Source: Agelas oroides (lineage: Eukaryota; Porifera; Demospongiae; Agelasida; Agelasidae). Taken from it: a DNA stretch of 64,000 nucleotides. The position numbers were made by a program, and so were the translations under genes. The notes beneath the pieces were generated by a model. The model saw only the letters and a list, made by a program, of their open reading frames with translations, was not told where the DNA came from and did no database searches. The DNA lies in contig OX422197.1 in NCBI GenBank assembly GCA_949130485.1, positions 5,930,193 to 5,994,192 of the forward strand, read 5' to 3'. Positions 11,328 through 22,379 of this stretch are shown one piece after another. Within the stretch, counting starts at the first letter, position 1, and each line of letters begins with the position of its first letter.

Positions 11328-11946
11328 TAACAAGACTTAAAAAACATTAAAAATGTAAAAAGATGTAGGGATGGCATGCCAAAAAGTATGCAAACAAGGT
11401 AGGGATAATGCATGAAAGCAAAGGTCAACATATTGGCAAAGCCCCATCCCTACATCTTTTTCAGAGTTGAGAGCTGAATCTGCACCCATCCATGCAGTTA
11501 TGCTGTGCATGAGTACTTAAGTTTACACACTGTCTATGACTAGTCTGCAGCCCACACAAGCTCAGTGTCTAGGTTGTATCAGAAAGGGTGCCACTGTCAC
11601 TACAAGTAGTATGTGGACAGTAAAGCTACTTGGTAGCTATCTGATAGCTACGTACGAGGCAAACATACCTATAGGCTATACAGACACAGATGCTGGATCA
11701 TACTCCTCGTTCCCAGGCCATGTGGGAGGAGCTAGGAAGTGGCCTGAGAACGGTTGGAGTAAACTTGCGGTATGTTTCAGGAAGACCCCCATGCACTGTC
11801 TAACTGCAGTGTGAAAAAGATGTAGGGATGGGGCTTTGCCAATATGTTGACCTTTGCTTTCATGCATTATCCCTACCTTGTTTGCATACTTTTTGGCATG
11901 CCATCCCTACATCTTTTTACATTTTTAATGTTTTTTAAGTCTTGTT
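11328..11946. mobile_element. Foldback element with ~136-bp inverted arms
   Basis: Arms at about 11328-11464 and 11811-11946 are near-perfect reverse complements, with outer ends AAGACTTAAAAAACATT and inner ends containing GATGTAGGGATGGGG. They enclose about 350 bp, which holds a decayed MITE (around 11700-11755). The same foldback, in opposite orientation relative to its neighbours, lies at 47835-48448. No transposase is encoded. Confidence 0.85.
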
Positions 11947-12389
11947 TCTGTACTTTTTTGATGTTAATCTCAGTTACAGTTAGACCTAAGCCTAAGAAGA
12001 ATATTTCAAGTGTAACCACAACACCAGAACTTGAAATGGCGTTGACAATAGTTCCAGGCATGTAATAATAATGTGTAATATAGCCAACTAGAACCTGATG
12101 AAGGGCCAACCGCTCTCCCTACCAAACTTTGTGAAACCATTTTCATGATTTAGTTGTCAATCACATGACGACTGACCAGCTGCAGCACAGAAAACTATCA
12201 TACTGACAACTTACCATGCATGCTAGCTTTACAGTTCACTAAAGCTGTGAGTAGGCTATTTTTAGTGTAGCTACAAGTAGGTAGCGCCTTACCTACGTGG
12301 TGTTCATAAGCCTTGCCCAATGCCGCGAGGGGAAAGACAGTGCCAGCTAGGCATACTCTGATACTGCCCGCTGGCGATTTCGCGTACTA

Positions 12390-12431
12390 GTCTCGCTTCC
12401 AGACCAATGACCGTGGTCTTTGGTGTGGGAA
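12390..12431. mobile_element. Short MITE with TAGTCTCG end
   Basis: Starts TAGTCTCGCTTCCAGACC and ends GGGAACGAGAC, forming a near-complete hairpin of about 42 bp. Flanking 9-mers TTCGCGTAC and TTCGTGTGC match at seven of nine positions. The counterpart is at about 47326-47370. Confidence 0.6.
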
Positions 12432-12541
12432 CGAGACTTCGTGTGCGCATGCGTACAAATTAGAAGATGGCGTCCTAAGCAACGGACAGCAGCCTCAGTG
12501 TGTTGTGAATCGCTTTTCTTGACCAGGGTAAATTTGAAGCT

Positions 12542-12607
12542 ATGAAGACGCTGAGTGGTTGGGAAGCTGCGCGCTGTGATGAACATCAGTTTCGTGCTAA
12601 AATCAAG
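12542..12607 (+). other. Conserved putative first exon (22 codons)
   Basis: An ATG at 12542 opens 22 codons, starting MKTLSGWEAARCDEH and ending RAKIK, followed by a consensus splice donor GTGAGC at 12608. The reverse-oriented copy at 47152-47217 keeps the ATG, frame and donor (GTGAGT) with two amino-acid changes visible (A to E, Q to P). I do not recognise the peptide and see no following exon in the window. It may be a 5' gene fragment picked up by the composite element, or the first exon of that element's own gene. Confidence 0.5.
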
Positions 12608-12910
12608 GTGAGCACTTTAGCTGTTTTCGAGTTATTGTCGTTTTGACAAGTGGTCTGAACAAAGAAAGAAGAAAGAAGAATACGAAAAATGGCACTTTCA
12701 TGACTGCACACTTTTGCGTTTAGCTATCTTCCGCGTGGCTTTTGGCCACTTATATGAGTCTTGCTGATCACAAAGCCACTCAAAGAGGAAGCCTGGGCGC
12801 TTAAATAAGCTTTTAGCATGTTTGTGGTGAAGTTATACGGCTTTTGCTTAAGTATTGCATATATTGCGCGTCGGCGCCATCCCTACATAGAGAGTCTACC
12901 GACTCTCTGA

Positions 12911-14037
12911 TATGTGATGCCACTTAATTTGTGCTTAGAACTGCAGAACTGAGCTTCAAACCAGCATGGCTGGCAATAATACTTGGAAGCAGAAGAGAGC
13001 TGCTCTTCCACTTCATGCACAAATATTACTGTAAACAGGCCCGTAGGCTGGTTAGCCAATGGGGAGGTTCTTATCCTGGGGGTTGACCTCAGATTGTGCA
13101 TGTGTAACTAGGGGGGTCTGGGGGCATGCTTCCCCAGGAAATTTTGGGAAATATGTGCCCTGAGATCACTTCTGAGACCAGTTTTGGGCCAAAATATGGT
13201 GCTACAAAACCCCCTCCCCCCGGCCTAGTAAATGCTATTGAAAATAAGGAATTTAGTTAAGATTGTGAATAATTGCTTATCCTTTTGTGTATGTTTGTTA
13301 ATTTGTCTTCATATGTTAGTCATCATTTGGCTTTCTAGACTTAAGAGAAAATCACATGCTACAATGGTAGCTAGTAAAACAGTGACCTTTTAGTGCCATT
13401 ATGCCACATACATTGCAGGCATGAGATTGTAGCTACTTCCACACAGCAACCTGTCAAACGTGATAAGTAATAGCAGTATCCAAACCTACTATGTTGTGTA
13501 CATGAAGAAACCCAGACATTGAAACTGACCATGAAGTCATGTTTTACTCGGGCTGATCCAGGATTTCTGTGAGGCGGGGGTGGCTAATAGAGATACTTTT
13601 CTTACTAATTGTTTTTAAGTGTGTTAATTATTACCGTGGAAAGCATGTACACTCAAAATAAGTGAATTTCTGTTTGTATGATTGTTCATGATCCAGTCAA
13701 AAGTTGCCACTCACCATAGAAACTCAATACTTAAATGCCAAAGTTTGACGATTTTAAAAAAATCAACCATAAGGCCGATAACTTTCATATTTGAGATTTG
13801 AGTCATTTGGACTATAAGAATTGTCATATAAAATTGGTGTTACCACAGCAACATAAATAGCGGTTGCTAACCTTGAAGCCACACCCCTTGCATAAGGTCT
13901 ATAGAATAGCACACTGTCAAACTTGAAAGTACCTTAAATTTAGCATGCATGTCTTGCCATCCCTACATAGGTAGAGAGTGTACTCTCTGACACACAAATC
14001 TGCGCACAAAAAGAAATTTTATAGCTACATTGTTAAA
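12911..14037. other. Spacer, GPCR-B 3' flank
   Basis: No gene. 13250-14030 repeats segments of 8500-9060. A C-rich run lies at about 13210-13222. Confidence 0.5.
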
Positions 14038-15098
14038 TTATAGGCTTGGAGTGACTGGATCATGAACAATGCTATACCAAGTGTGACTAAGATCATTGTG
14101 ATGGTCCACTGTAGAGGGACAAGGAGTCAATGAAGCAGTCACTGTTGTGACTGGTGAATGGGTGATGCCACAACTTGTTTGACTGGTATCATTGCAATGG
14201 TCCACTTTTGGAGGATGCAGTTGCTGTAGTGACTGTCGAATGCAGATTGCTAAACCTGCAGCATTGCTTTGTTCTAAGGGATGAAAAAGATGAAATTCAT
14301 TTTGTTCATTTTGTCCTGTTGACAGATATGATGCTCTCCTGCACTGCTTACACAAATGTGTTGGGCAGTATACATACATTCCGATAGCCATTAGTGTTCC
14401 AATAGTAGCTGCAGTTGTAACCGTTACATTGCTGAAAAGGAGCCAAAGCCCTTAGTATGAACAGCTGATACTATGAACATCGCCATTAGCACAAGTGGTA
14501 TTATTATCAAAATTACTACTGTTGGAATGACCCTGGCGATGTGACCTCCTTTGTTGTCATGCGAAATCTGCAATATATGCCACACAGAGTAGCTAATATG
14601 GTGAAGGTTAACACAGAGTATCCAAAGCACACAACTGCAAAAGGGATTGCCTGCAAGAAACGTTGATTAAATGCATTGGAAGTGCAGTTGTCAGTTAACT
14701 CTAGGCGAAACCAGCACAGTGGCCCGTAGTTGCCATAGGATGGTAGCTGTGGAAGAAATGGCTCCCAGGAGTTCAGAAGAGGACAAAGAAACAGGATCAG
14801 GTACAGAAAGACTTCTCCCAGTTTCAACTTTGCATTCCTGAAACTATCACTTCTTTTCCTAACTGCTTGGCAGACTGGTAAAGTTACTTTAAATCCTACA
14901 GATAAGCTAAGAGCACAGTAATGGACAATCACTAGTGTACTGGAGTATTCCAGGATAAAGCCCATAGCCTCACACCATGTTGATTCCTGGGAAGGAGGGC
15001 GAGAATAGTTTACTGCTGCTATAGCCACAATCGAATAGATCAAGGTATAGAGAATATTTGCCAAGTAGGACCCTCTTTGTCAAATTCTCCCATGATAT
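14038..15098 (-). pseudogene. GPCR-B3: 5'-truncated, multiply frameshifted receptor
   Basis: Homologous to GPCR-B1 from just before helix 2 to the tail. The N-terminus and helix 1 are missing: homology stops at about 15098 inside the WENLTKR segment, exactly where TUBD1 upstream sequence begins. One extra base (AGGGTCCTACTTGG against AGGGTGTACTTGG) breaks the frame near 15068. Further breaks near 14545 and 14430 separate helices 2-5, helix 6 and the tail. GPCR-B6 shares the same truncation point, so the truncation is older than the block duplication. Confidence 0.85.
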
Positions 15099-15610
15099 CA
15101 TGGGTTTATCGTAAAGAACTGGAGGTTATTCTTTTCCACGTGTTATATCACTACAAGATTCAGTGTATTTATTATGGTCAGGATAAGGAGGGCCAACTAC
15201 ATTTAATTCTTTCCACTTGGAGTGTGGTTATCATTTGAAAGGAAAGAAAAATGGCAACCAAGTTTTGGGGAATGGTGGCACAGTTTTCAGCTCTGAAATG
15301 ATCAGGCTTCACCCTGCAGTAGCTGAATACCTATTCAACAGGTGCTGCCAAGTGGTGGGTAAACACAAACTAAAATTATGGAAAGGTTTTTATAGGGGAG
15401 TAGCTGGCATGTATCGAAGGGAACCAAGGCATTGCAATCTGTGTTAACCGGTATATATTCAGTGATCCTTGGCTGCTGATGAGGGTAGTCTCGTTCCCAG
15501 GCCGCGTTCTGGGCACGAGACTATACGTTGGGGGTGGGGTGGGGGATTAAATTTTACCCGGGCCCCGGGGACGTAGGCAGCGGTGAAGTCTGACCCCTCG
15601 TTCTCATGTC
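15099..15610. promoter_or_regulatory. TUBD1-1 upstream region, with micro-MITE
   Basis: Conserved with 44775-45306 upstream of TUBD1-3 and placed directly before the start codon, so it probably holds the TUBD1 promoter; no TATA box or other core element is convincing. At 15486-15523 a 38-bp hairpin starting TAGTCTCGTTCCCAG and ending CTGGGCACGAGACTA is a micro-MITE; the matching hairpin upstream of TUBD1-3 is at about 45187-45222. A short open frame at 15217-15447 is not preserved in the other copy. Confidence 0.45.
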
Positions 15611-18299
15611 ATGTCGTCTTTGTTCCTTCACGTTGGGCAGTGCGGTAACCAAATAGGTCAGGCTTTCTGGAACGATGTGGAAGAGTGGTATGAGGCAAAA
15701 CCCTTGGGACAAACTCCTTCACACAGAACCACGCTTGGACGTGGGATGAAGCCAGCGAGTACTGGTCACATCCCGTTCTCCCTTTTGGATGGGACTTTGC
15801 CCTGCGTTTTGGTCGATACAGAACCCAAGGTAGTTAAATCCTGCTGCAAAGCTGGAGCACTTGCCAAAAGAGTGTCCCCCATGTCTCAACTATTTGAGAA
15901 ATCTGGGAGAGGGAACAACTGGGCGTATGGGTATTATGGAAAGAATAGCCATGGGCATTCACGCGACTCATGGTTGAAGGACTCAGTACAGGAGTGTGTG
16001 AGGAATGTGGTAGAGAGATGCGACTGTTTCATGGGGACTGTCCTATTCCACAGCATTGCTGGAGGGACTGGATCAGGTGTGTTCTGTTGTAGGCGTGTCT
16101 GTGAAGGTACAAACTCCTGCAGCTGCTTCAATTGTGCATGTTTTTTCTGGCATAGCACATTTGGAAGCATCTGCAAACCAGTATGAGTGTGAACGGGCAT
16201 GTGATCTTTTTAGCCTAGGTGGATGACTATAGGAAGTGCCATGGCCAGCCTGACTGATCCAGTTTTACAGCTGCGTTCAAGGAATTACATAATATGACAT
16301 TACATCACACATGGCATGTGTGCTAGGCAAAATGAGCAGTTTTCAATGGTACTTGTGTACTAGCGCATCAAACTTCCCACTCTATAACTTTAGACAATGC
16401 AGATGGCTAATAAGTATACCCATACAAGAAGAAAACACTACTTGCAGCAGCATTTCTAGGCATGCTCCATATCTTGAACACCCATAGAATAGCCTTGCCA
16501 TACAAATTTAGTACATGTGTCAATCGCTTGCCTTCAAGCACGGCAGCACATATGCAGAAAGTGTGGCATGTGTCAAGCGATGACGTCTAGTGCTGGTTCA
16601 TTCATGCAGAATTTATCGCTTTCATTTTGATGATTACTAGTTTTTTTGCGTTTTGATGTACTAGATTTTTCTCAATCCCCTCACCACCCTTCATTGACTT
16701 TCAGTGTCAGGCCTTGAAAGTGATTTCAGAGCCAATCTAATTTTCTGCCAGACCCCTTAGTGTTGCATGCTTGCATGTGGACTTGCATGTGTGTTTTATC
16801 CAAACTGATGGAGGACATTTTGTCTGTGGGGTTGGACAATTCAAGGATTTTTGCTATGGCCATGTGGATGACACATTTCTACCAGTATATGTGACCATAC
16901 ATCTAGGTATTGGTATTCTGATCATCCTTAAATCAGGTCTGGGATCATTCATCTTGGAGCAGTTGAGAGACGACTACCCTCTGGCCTACACCCTCTCAGT
17001 TGCAGTGGCTCCTTTCAGTCTGGGAGAGACCCCTCTACAGCACTACAACACACTGCTTTGCCTCTCCTGGCAACAGACATACAGTGATGCAGTGCTGCTC
17101 TTTCAGAATGACTATATCCTGCAGCAGGCTCAGAAGTCCACCAGGATAGAGAAAGGAGCTGGTAGACACAGCAGTGAGGATGTGTCAGTTGGTGAAATGA
17201 ACAGACAAATCGGTCAGACTCTGTGCAACTCATTTCTTCCTATATGGAGTGCCAAGCAAAAGTGAGTATTAGCTGCCATATACCGGACCATACTCAAGTA
17301 TGCATGGCCCTGAAAAAGGCAAGCCTAGATGTTATACAAAGTGCAACCATTGTGAGGGATGCATCTCCATGCAGTTCATTGTGGCTATGTAATGTCATGA
17401 ACTACCTCTAATTTCATCACAGCCCATCCCATACATACATCAGTAAAGTCTTAGCCTCAGCATATAACCCAGTAATCCAACACATTACACTCAATCTGAT
17501 TCTGTTATAGCTACCTTATATACTGATATACATCTGTTTTCTGGTGTGTTTTCCTTCAACCTACTTTTTTCCACTACTACTCCTGGTGCTACACTAACTA
17601 TATGTTGCAATTGGGTCCATATCAGCGGTATACAAGTACACCCAATCAGATTATAATGTTCATATAGTTGCCTAGTCTACAGGTATAAGGCTAAGATAGT
17701 CAGCCAGAGTGACTTTTCAGTTCATAATAAGCTATTGTACCTACAGGTCTGCCAATCTCAGCTGCATGGAGCCCTGGGAACTAGTGAGGTCTCTGTGTCC
17801 AGATACCTCACTAAAGTTCATCACACCCATCCACACCCAGTTCTCTAAGCCCAGCAACACCTGGGACCAGGCTGTGTCCTGTGTCACACATTCAAGCGCT
17901 CTGAGAAGAAGAGACCCAACACAAGGAAAAGCATCTTGTATCTCCCTGATACCTGTTGCAAGAAGTAGCCCTTCAAATATTGAGTTCCTCATTGCTAATG
18001 TAGGTAACCTTGAGAAGAAATTGAAACAAGAGTATAATTCTGTGCCATGGAATCCCTTCCCCGTTGACTTTTGGTTCAGTCATGAACCTCAGTTGGCAGA
18101 CAGAAAGTTCATGACGGTGCTTTCAAACTCCTCAGCTATTTCAGACTATGTTGGTTTTGTTCTGGAAAGAGCCACCATGATGTACAAAGAAAGAGCATAC
18201 TTACACTGGTATGAAAAGTATGGCTGCACTCATGAAGTGTTTGAAGAAGGATTTGAAACTCTGCACAGCATTTGCAGTAACTATGAATGCATTGTATGA
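15611..18299 (+). CDS. TUBD1: TUBD1-1: delta-tubulin, three exons, intact
   Basis: Delta-tubulin, the tubulin-superfamily GTPase associated with centriole and basal-body triplet microtubules. Exons are 15611-16076, 16937-17261 and 17747-18299. Both introns are GT-AG and the phases agree (phase 1, then phase 2), giving 447 aa against about 453 in vertebrates. The N-terminus has HVGQCGNQIG (7-16), the nucleotide-binding loop AGGTGSG lies at about 149-155 at the end of exon 1, and NNWAYGY precedes it. Exon 2 carries the GETPLQHYNTLL and LLFQND segments. Exon 3 holds the delta-type C-terminal half without an acidic tail. It matches delta- rather than alpha-, beta- or gamma-tubulin in LVDTEPKVV and GRGNNWAYGY. 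The ATG at 15611 is chosen because it begins the conserved MSSLFLHVGQCG. This is the only undamaged copy of four. Confidence 0.93.
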
Positions 18300-18724
18300 A
18301 GTTGAAAGACAGTGTCATGATGCTGTAGCATAGCTACACACCGAATTTACAATGGCTCGCTATATAGCTAGCTGCTCTGCTTTTCAGCCCTTCATATTTT
18401 GATATTGAGAGATTAGCTATTCCATGGGGTGGGAGACTCTGGTTTATATCCCAATTTGTGACATTAGTATGCTTTCAGAGAAGCATGAAAGGTTGACCAA
18501 TTGTATAAGCATATTGGAGGATTTCTCATGCTAAGCTTCTATGTCTTTTGGTATAGGCTGCTAGCTTTGCATTCAGGCCCTTGCCATCACTTGCAATATA
18601 CTTCAAGTGACAAAAAGTGAAACAAGACTAGCAATTTAGCCCTGCATGTCTTGCATGCTGCTATCGTGTGTATCAAAACATGATTACAAATCATTTACTA
18701 TAGGGCACCATTTGTGTCAAAATT

Positions 18725-19029
18725 GTGTTTTTTTCTGTTATTTATAAATCCAAAGTCCATATTTATAAACCCAGTGCTGTTTTTATAAACACAAAGTTCG
18801 TGTTTATAAATGCAAAATTTGTGTTTATAAATCTACTGCTTTATTTATGAATTCGTTGCTGTGTTTATAAATCCGGAGTTCAAATCTGGCGTTCGTATTT
18901 ATAAACACGGGGTCCGTATTTATAAACCGGGGGTCCGTATTTATAAACCGGAAGTTCGTATTTATAAATCGGGAGTTCATATTTTTAAATCGGGAGTTCG
19001 TATTTATAAATCCAAAGCGATTACGTCAT
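18725..19029. repeat. ~21-bp tandem repeats, left arm
   Basis: About fourteen degenerate units with the core TTTATAAA, e.g. AGTTCGTATTTATAAATCGGG, most uniform at 18890-19000. The mirror array is at 22380-22750 on the other arm. The ORF across these units is an artefact of the 21-nt period. Confidence 0.85.
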
Positions 19030-19383
19030 TAACCCTCGGCGCGCATGCGCAGCGAGGGTTACGGTACTTGGTCTGTGTGTCTGTGTGTGTGTCTGTGTGT
19101 GTCTGTTACTCAACATCTCACTTTTCACGTGATTATTCGTGCCACAAACGATACAACCTTCTTAGCGGCGGATGAAGGTCGAACTTTTAAGCGATTTTCT
19201 CTGAAAATGCTTCATTGTGAAGCTAGAGCGTTTCCTGTTGGTACAGCTACGTGATAAGTCAGCCATTTTTTTACTCCGCAGAAAACGCGCATGCATATGA
19301 ATTTGGACCACGTGGCTAGCGGCCATTTTGTTCTTGGGAGAGACGTTCTTTGCGAGTTAGATTATTGGCCGTTGGCAGTAAGT

Positions 19384-19972
19384 ATGCCTCCGACAAAGGT
19401 ATGCCCGCAGTGTAAAGCTGCTGTACCTGTAAGACGGAAAACGTGAACGCTGTGATCATGTCTTTCGGTCCAAACGAAAAGCAGAGTGTGATTTGCGAGA
19501 GAAACTATATGAAACGTATGAGAGCAGTAGAATCAGATAGTAGCTAGGAAAGCCCAAGATAAGTTGCACAAGGCCTGTGAAAGAGCGTCAGAAAATCGTG
19601 AGCGACCTTTGCATAGACTGGAACAACACAGAATGCGCATGGCAAGCATTGTCTCTTGCCCAGACTAGTCTGGGCACGAGACTATGGCAAGCATGAGAGA
19701 GTCTGAAACCTTTGAGCAAACTGTGCAGAGAAAAGAGCGAGATAGAATGTACAAAGCAAGCATGAGAGAGTCTGAAACCTTTGAGCAAACTGTGCAGAGA
19801 AAAGAGCGAGATAGAATGCACAAAGCAAGCATGAGAGAGTCTGAAACCTTTGAGCAAACTGTGCAGAGGAAAGAGCGAGATAGAATGCACAAAGCAAGCA
19901 TGGGAGAGTCTGAAACCTTACTGTGCAGAGGAAAGAGCAAGATAGAATGCACAAAGCAAGCATGAGGTTGCA
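19384..19972 (+). pseudogene. Decayed Helitron N-terminal coding region with 23-aa repeats
   Basis: From the ATG at 19384 the sequence reads MPPTKVCPQCKAAVPVRRKT, a CxxC zinc-finger-like start I associate with the N-terminus of animal Helitron proteins. An in-frame stop follows directly (TGA where related proteins have Cys) and more frame breaks follow. Downstream, a 69-bp unit is repeated about four times (19685-19972), each encoding a variant of MRESETFEQTVQRKERDRM, matching the 'RASET...' repeats of Helitron proteins. The last unit is shortened. The DUF6570, Rep and helicase regions are absent, so this is a non-autonomous derivative. Confidence 0.7.
19649..19684. mobile_element. 36-bp palindromic MITE with 9-bp TSD
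   Basis: A 36-bp near-perfect hairpin starting TTGTCTCTTGCCCAGACTA and ending TCTGGGCACGAGACTA, flanked by the exact 9-bp repeat TGGCAAGCA (19640-19648 and 19685-19693). It interrupts the repeated Helitron coding sequence. Confidence 0.85.
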
Positions 19973-20390
19973 TGATTTAAATTAACCACAATGTACTTCA
20001 CTGTGTGAATATTAGGCCCAAGTGCCTAGCTGTCAGAACAGATTCGAGGACAGACAGTTACAAATGAATTGATATCAAAAGGCATGCCATATCAACTCGA
20101 AAGCAAACGTCATGATACTATTGTTCACGAGACAGTGATCGATTCTAGTTAACACACAAATACATTCACATGCACTCCTGCGCCGAGGGTTTGGCACTTC
20201 AGTGCCTTTCATCTTATTAAGTATTCATAAGACACTTTGACCCTTTGTGCTGGCGATGTCTGACTCGTGCTCTGCTACTATCTATATGTGACTTGCAAGA
20301 TAGTCATACAGCTCTCTCTAAGGTAATCAGTGGAGATTTTTTGCAAGTGTACAGATGCATCATAACCAATAACTTGACATGAGACTGAAC

Positions 20391-20428
20391 TAGTCTCGCG
20401 TGGCCACACTCCGTTCCGCAAGAGACTA
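20391..20428. mobile_element. 38-bp MITE with 9-bp TSD and empty site
   Basis: Starts TAGTCTCGCGTGG and ends GCAAGAGACTA; flanked by AGACTGAAC at 20382-20390 and 20429-20437. A second copy of the host sequence at 20620-20715 has a single AGACTGAAC (20666-20674) and no insert, an internal empty site. The right foldback arm carries the same insertion inverted at 22156-22193. Confidence 0.9.
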
Positions 20429-20608
20429 AGACTGAACAGGGTTCCAAACTGAATTCTTCTGCAGAGTATATAAAAGCGTTCTTCATCCTGGGTAGGAGTG
20501 GTACATAGATTACACAGGATTGGTTGTTGACATTGATGAAGGTTGTATCTCCACAGCCAGGTGACTGTACAGGACTTGCTCAGAGGCTTATCTACATGGG
20601 TTATCAAA

Positions 20609-21971
20609 AATCAGTGGAGATTTTTTGCAAGTGTACAGATGCATCATAACCAATAACTTGACATGAGACTGAACAGGGTTCCAAACTGAATTCCTCTGCT
20701 GAGTAAAAGCATTCTTCATCTTGGGTAGGAGGAGTGGTATGTACATTACAAAGGTTTGGTTGGTGACGTGCCTTGGTTAGTGACATGGTGACTCTGTTTC
20801 GCTCAGAGGTCACTTCACAAAGGAAATGCATTTTGAGTGAGATAATTAACTCACTTCAGAGTAAATTTCAGCATAAGTTGCAATGTCAGTTTCCAGATGT
20901 ATGCCAATTTTACAAGGACTACTTTTCCGCTATGTCTAACAGCTGCTACATATCTATAGTCTTGTTCCCAGATCGAAACACCAAATTTTACATAGGTTGC
21001 CCAGGCCAACAGAAAATATATAGGGTCTGGACACTCACTAGGAAAACCATAGTCAGCAGTTACAAATGAGATTGGGGGGCACATGACTACATGCATCTGG
21101 GGGCATGCTCCAGGAAAGTCTTCAGAGTTATTAACCCTGAAATCTCTTCTGAGGTCATTGTGGGATCAAATCTTGCAACTAGTGTGACGAGAGCGTCTTT
21201 GTGGCACTAGCTCATACCGTGCTAGTATCTTGGGGCATTGGGATGATCATGAATGCTTAAATCATGCACCTGTCGCATGCACCTGACCTGAGATTTTGTG
21301 GGGACACGCACCCCCACTGCCACCCTTGTCCCACTGCCTATGAAACAGTGGCTTATATGACATGTACTGGCCAGTAATAGGGTCGAGTGCTTGCACTGTA
21401 TCCAAATTTGGATACAGTGCTGCAAGCACTCAATCCTGCAAGATAGCCATACATCACCAGCATTGAGTCCTGTGAGACAATTGTCTGGTATGAAATGCCT
21501 GAGTTTGACTTTGAGGCCATCATGTTCTGTGTGGACAATGATGAGGAAGGGATGAAGGCACTTGCTTAAATGTCTTGAGGCTAGGGGGAAGGCATCATTT
21601 CAATGCATGAAATCAACACGAAAGTTGGTATGATGGAGATAGATTTTCTTTCTAGATTCCAGGAGAACTGTACATGTGCAAACAGTGGGTGTCAGGTTCC
21701 CTCCTTTAATTCTCTGCCACCACAAGAGCCTAGGATCAAACCTATCCCCCCTGGAGAGTGGTCATTAAGTTAGACCACGCCTTAGGGAGGGATATCATAT
21801 AACCTGTTCCCTAGGGAATCACTGTAGAAGAGAGATAGGAGCAACATTGCAATATGTTGCCTAGGTAATAGGTTTATTACATCTTATCCAACACTTCTTC
21901 TGCAGAAAACCACGGTCACCTAAATGGAGATGTAAACTTTTGTCTATGTCATTCTATGTTTACAGGGTAGG
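20609..21971. other. Centre of the foldback element
   Basis: Begins with a second partial copy of arm sequence (about 20609-20790), then unique sequence. No recognised gene. A strong hairpin lies at 21385-21431. Confidence 0.4.
21385..21431. repeat. Perfect-stem hairpin
   Basis: GAGTGCTTG then CACTGTATCCAAA faces TTTGGATACAGTG then CTGCAAGCACTC: two stems totalling 22 bp broken only by three extra bases on one side, with no loop. It may be a micro-MITE or an internal structure of the foldback element. Confidence 0.7.
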
Positions 21972-22155
21972 CTTTTTTGATAACCCATGTAGATAAGCCT
22001 CTGAGCAAGTCCTGTACAGTCACCTGGCTGTGGAGATACAACCTTCATCAATGTCAACAACCAATCCTGTGTAATCTATGTACCACTCCTACCCAGGATG
22101 AAGAACGCTTTTATATACTCTGCAGAAGAATTCAGTTTGGAACCCTGTTCAGTCT

Positions 22156-22193
22156 TAGTCTCTTGCGGAACGGAGTGTGGCCACGCGAGACTA
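22156..22193. mobile_element. 38-bp MITE, inverted copy in right foldback arm
   Basis: Reverse complement of the 38-bp MITE at 20391-20428, with the same 9-bp target repeat (GTTCAGTCT at 22147-22155 and 22194-22202). Both arms carry it at the same place, so it inserted before the arms became inverted copies, or was copied between them by gene conversion. Confidence 0.85.
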
Positions 22194-22379
22194 GTTCAGT
22201 CTCATGTCAAGTTATTGGTTATGATGCATCTGTACACTTGCAAAAATCTCCACTGATTGCCTTAGAGAGAGCTGTATGACTATCTTGCAAGTCACATATA
22301 GATAGTAGCAGAGCACGAGTCAGACATCACCAGCACAAAGGGTCAAAGTGTCTTATGAATACTTAATAAGATGACGTAA

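Larger units (their letters stand above)
11947..12910 (+). other. Block shared with the 3-kb TUBD1-3 insertion
   Basis: Together with the foldback to its left, this block corresponds in reverse order and orientation to 46270-47834. It ends at the palindrome AGAGAGTC/GACTCTCT around 12885-12905. It carries a promoter-like GC-richer part, a short MITE and a conserved putative first exon. Outer boundaries and target duplication are not clear here, unlike in the 45.4-48.5 kb copy. Confidence 0.6.
19030..20212 (+). mobile_element. Helitron2/Helentron-like element A
   Basis: Begins TAACCCTCGGCGCGCATGCG (5' hairpin with CGAGGGTTA at about 19053). A short inverted copy of that end (CGCCGAGGGTT, 20181-20191) lies just inside a 3' terminal hairpin GGCACT-TC-AGTGCC (20193-20206), and the element ends TTTCAT. 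An asymmetric TIR followed by a 3' hairpin is the plan described for Helitron2/Helentron elements. The undisturbed opposite arm of the foldback (22360-22393) shows the empty site: apart from an ambiguous CAT, nothing is duplicated, as expected for rolling-circle insertion. Inside is decayed Helitron N-terminal coding sequence and a 69-bp repeat. Confidence 0.8.

Noticed and set aside
15217-15447. ORF upstream of TUBD1-1 as a small gene
   Set aside because: Frame is not preserved in the homologous region at 44890-45125, which has indels within it.
19588-19973. Minus-strand repetitive ORFs rich in Leu/Ser/Phe
   Set aside because: Antisense shadows of the 69-bp Helitron repeat.
20773-21069. 98-codon ORF in the foldback core
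   Set aside because: Open but unrecognised, with a single copy for comparison; not enough support to call a gene.
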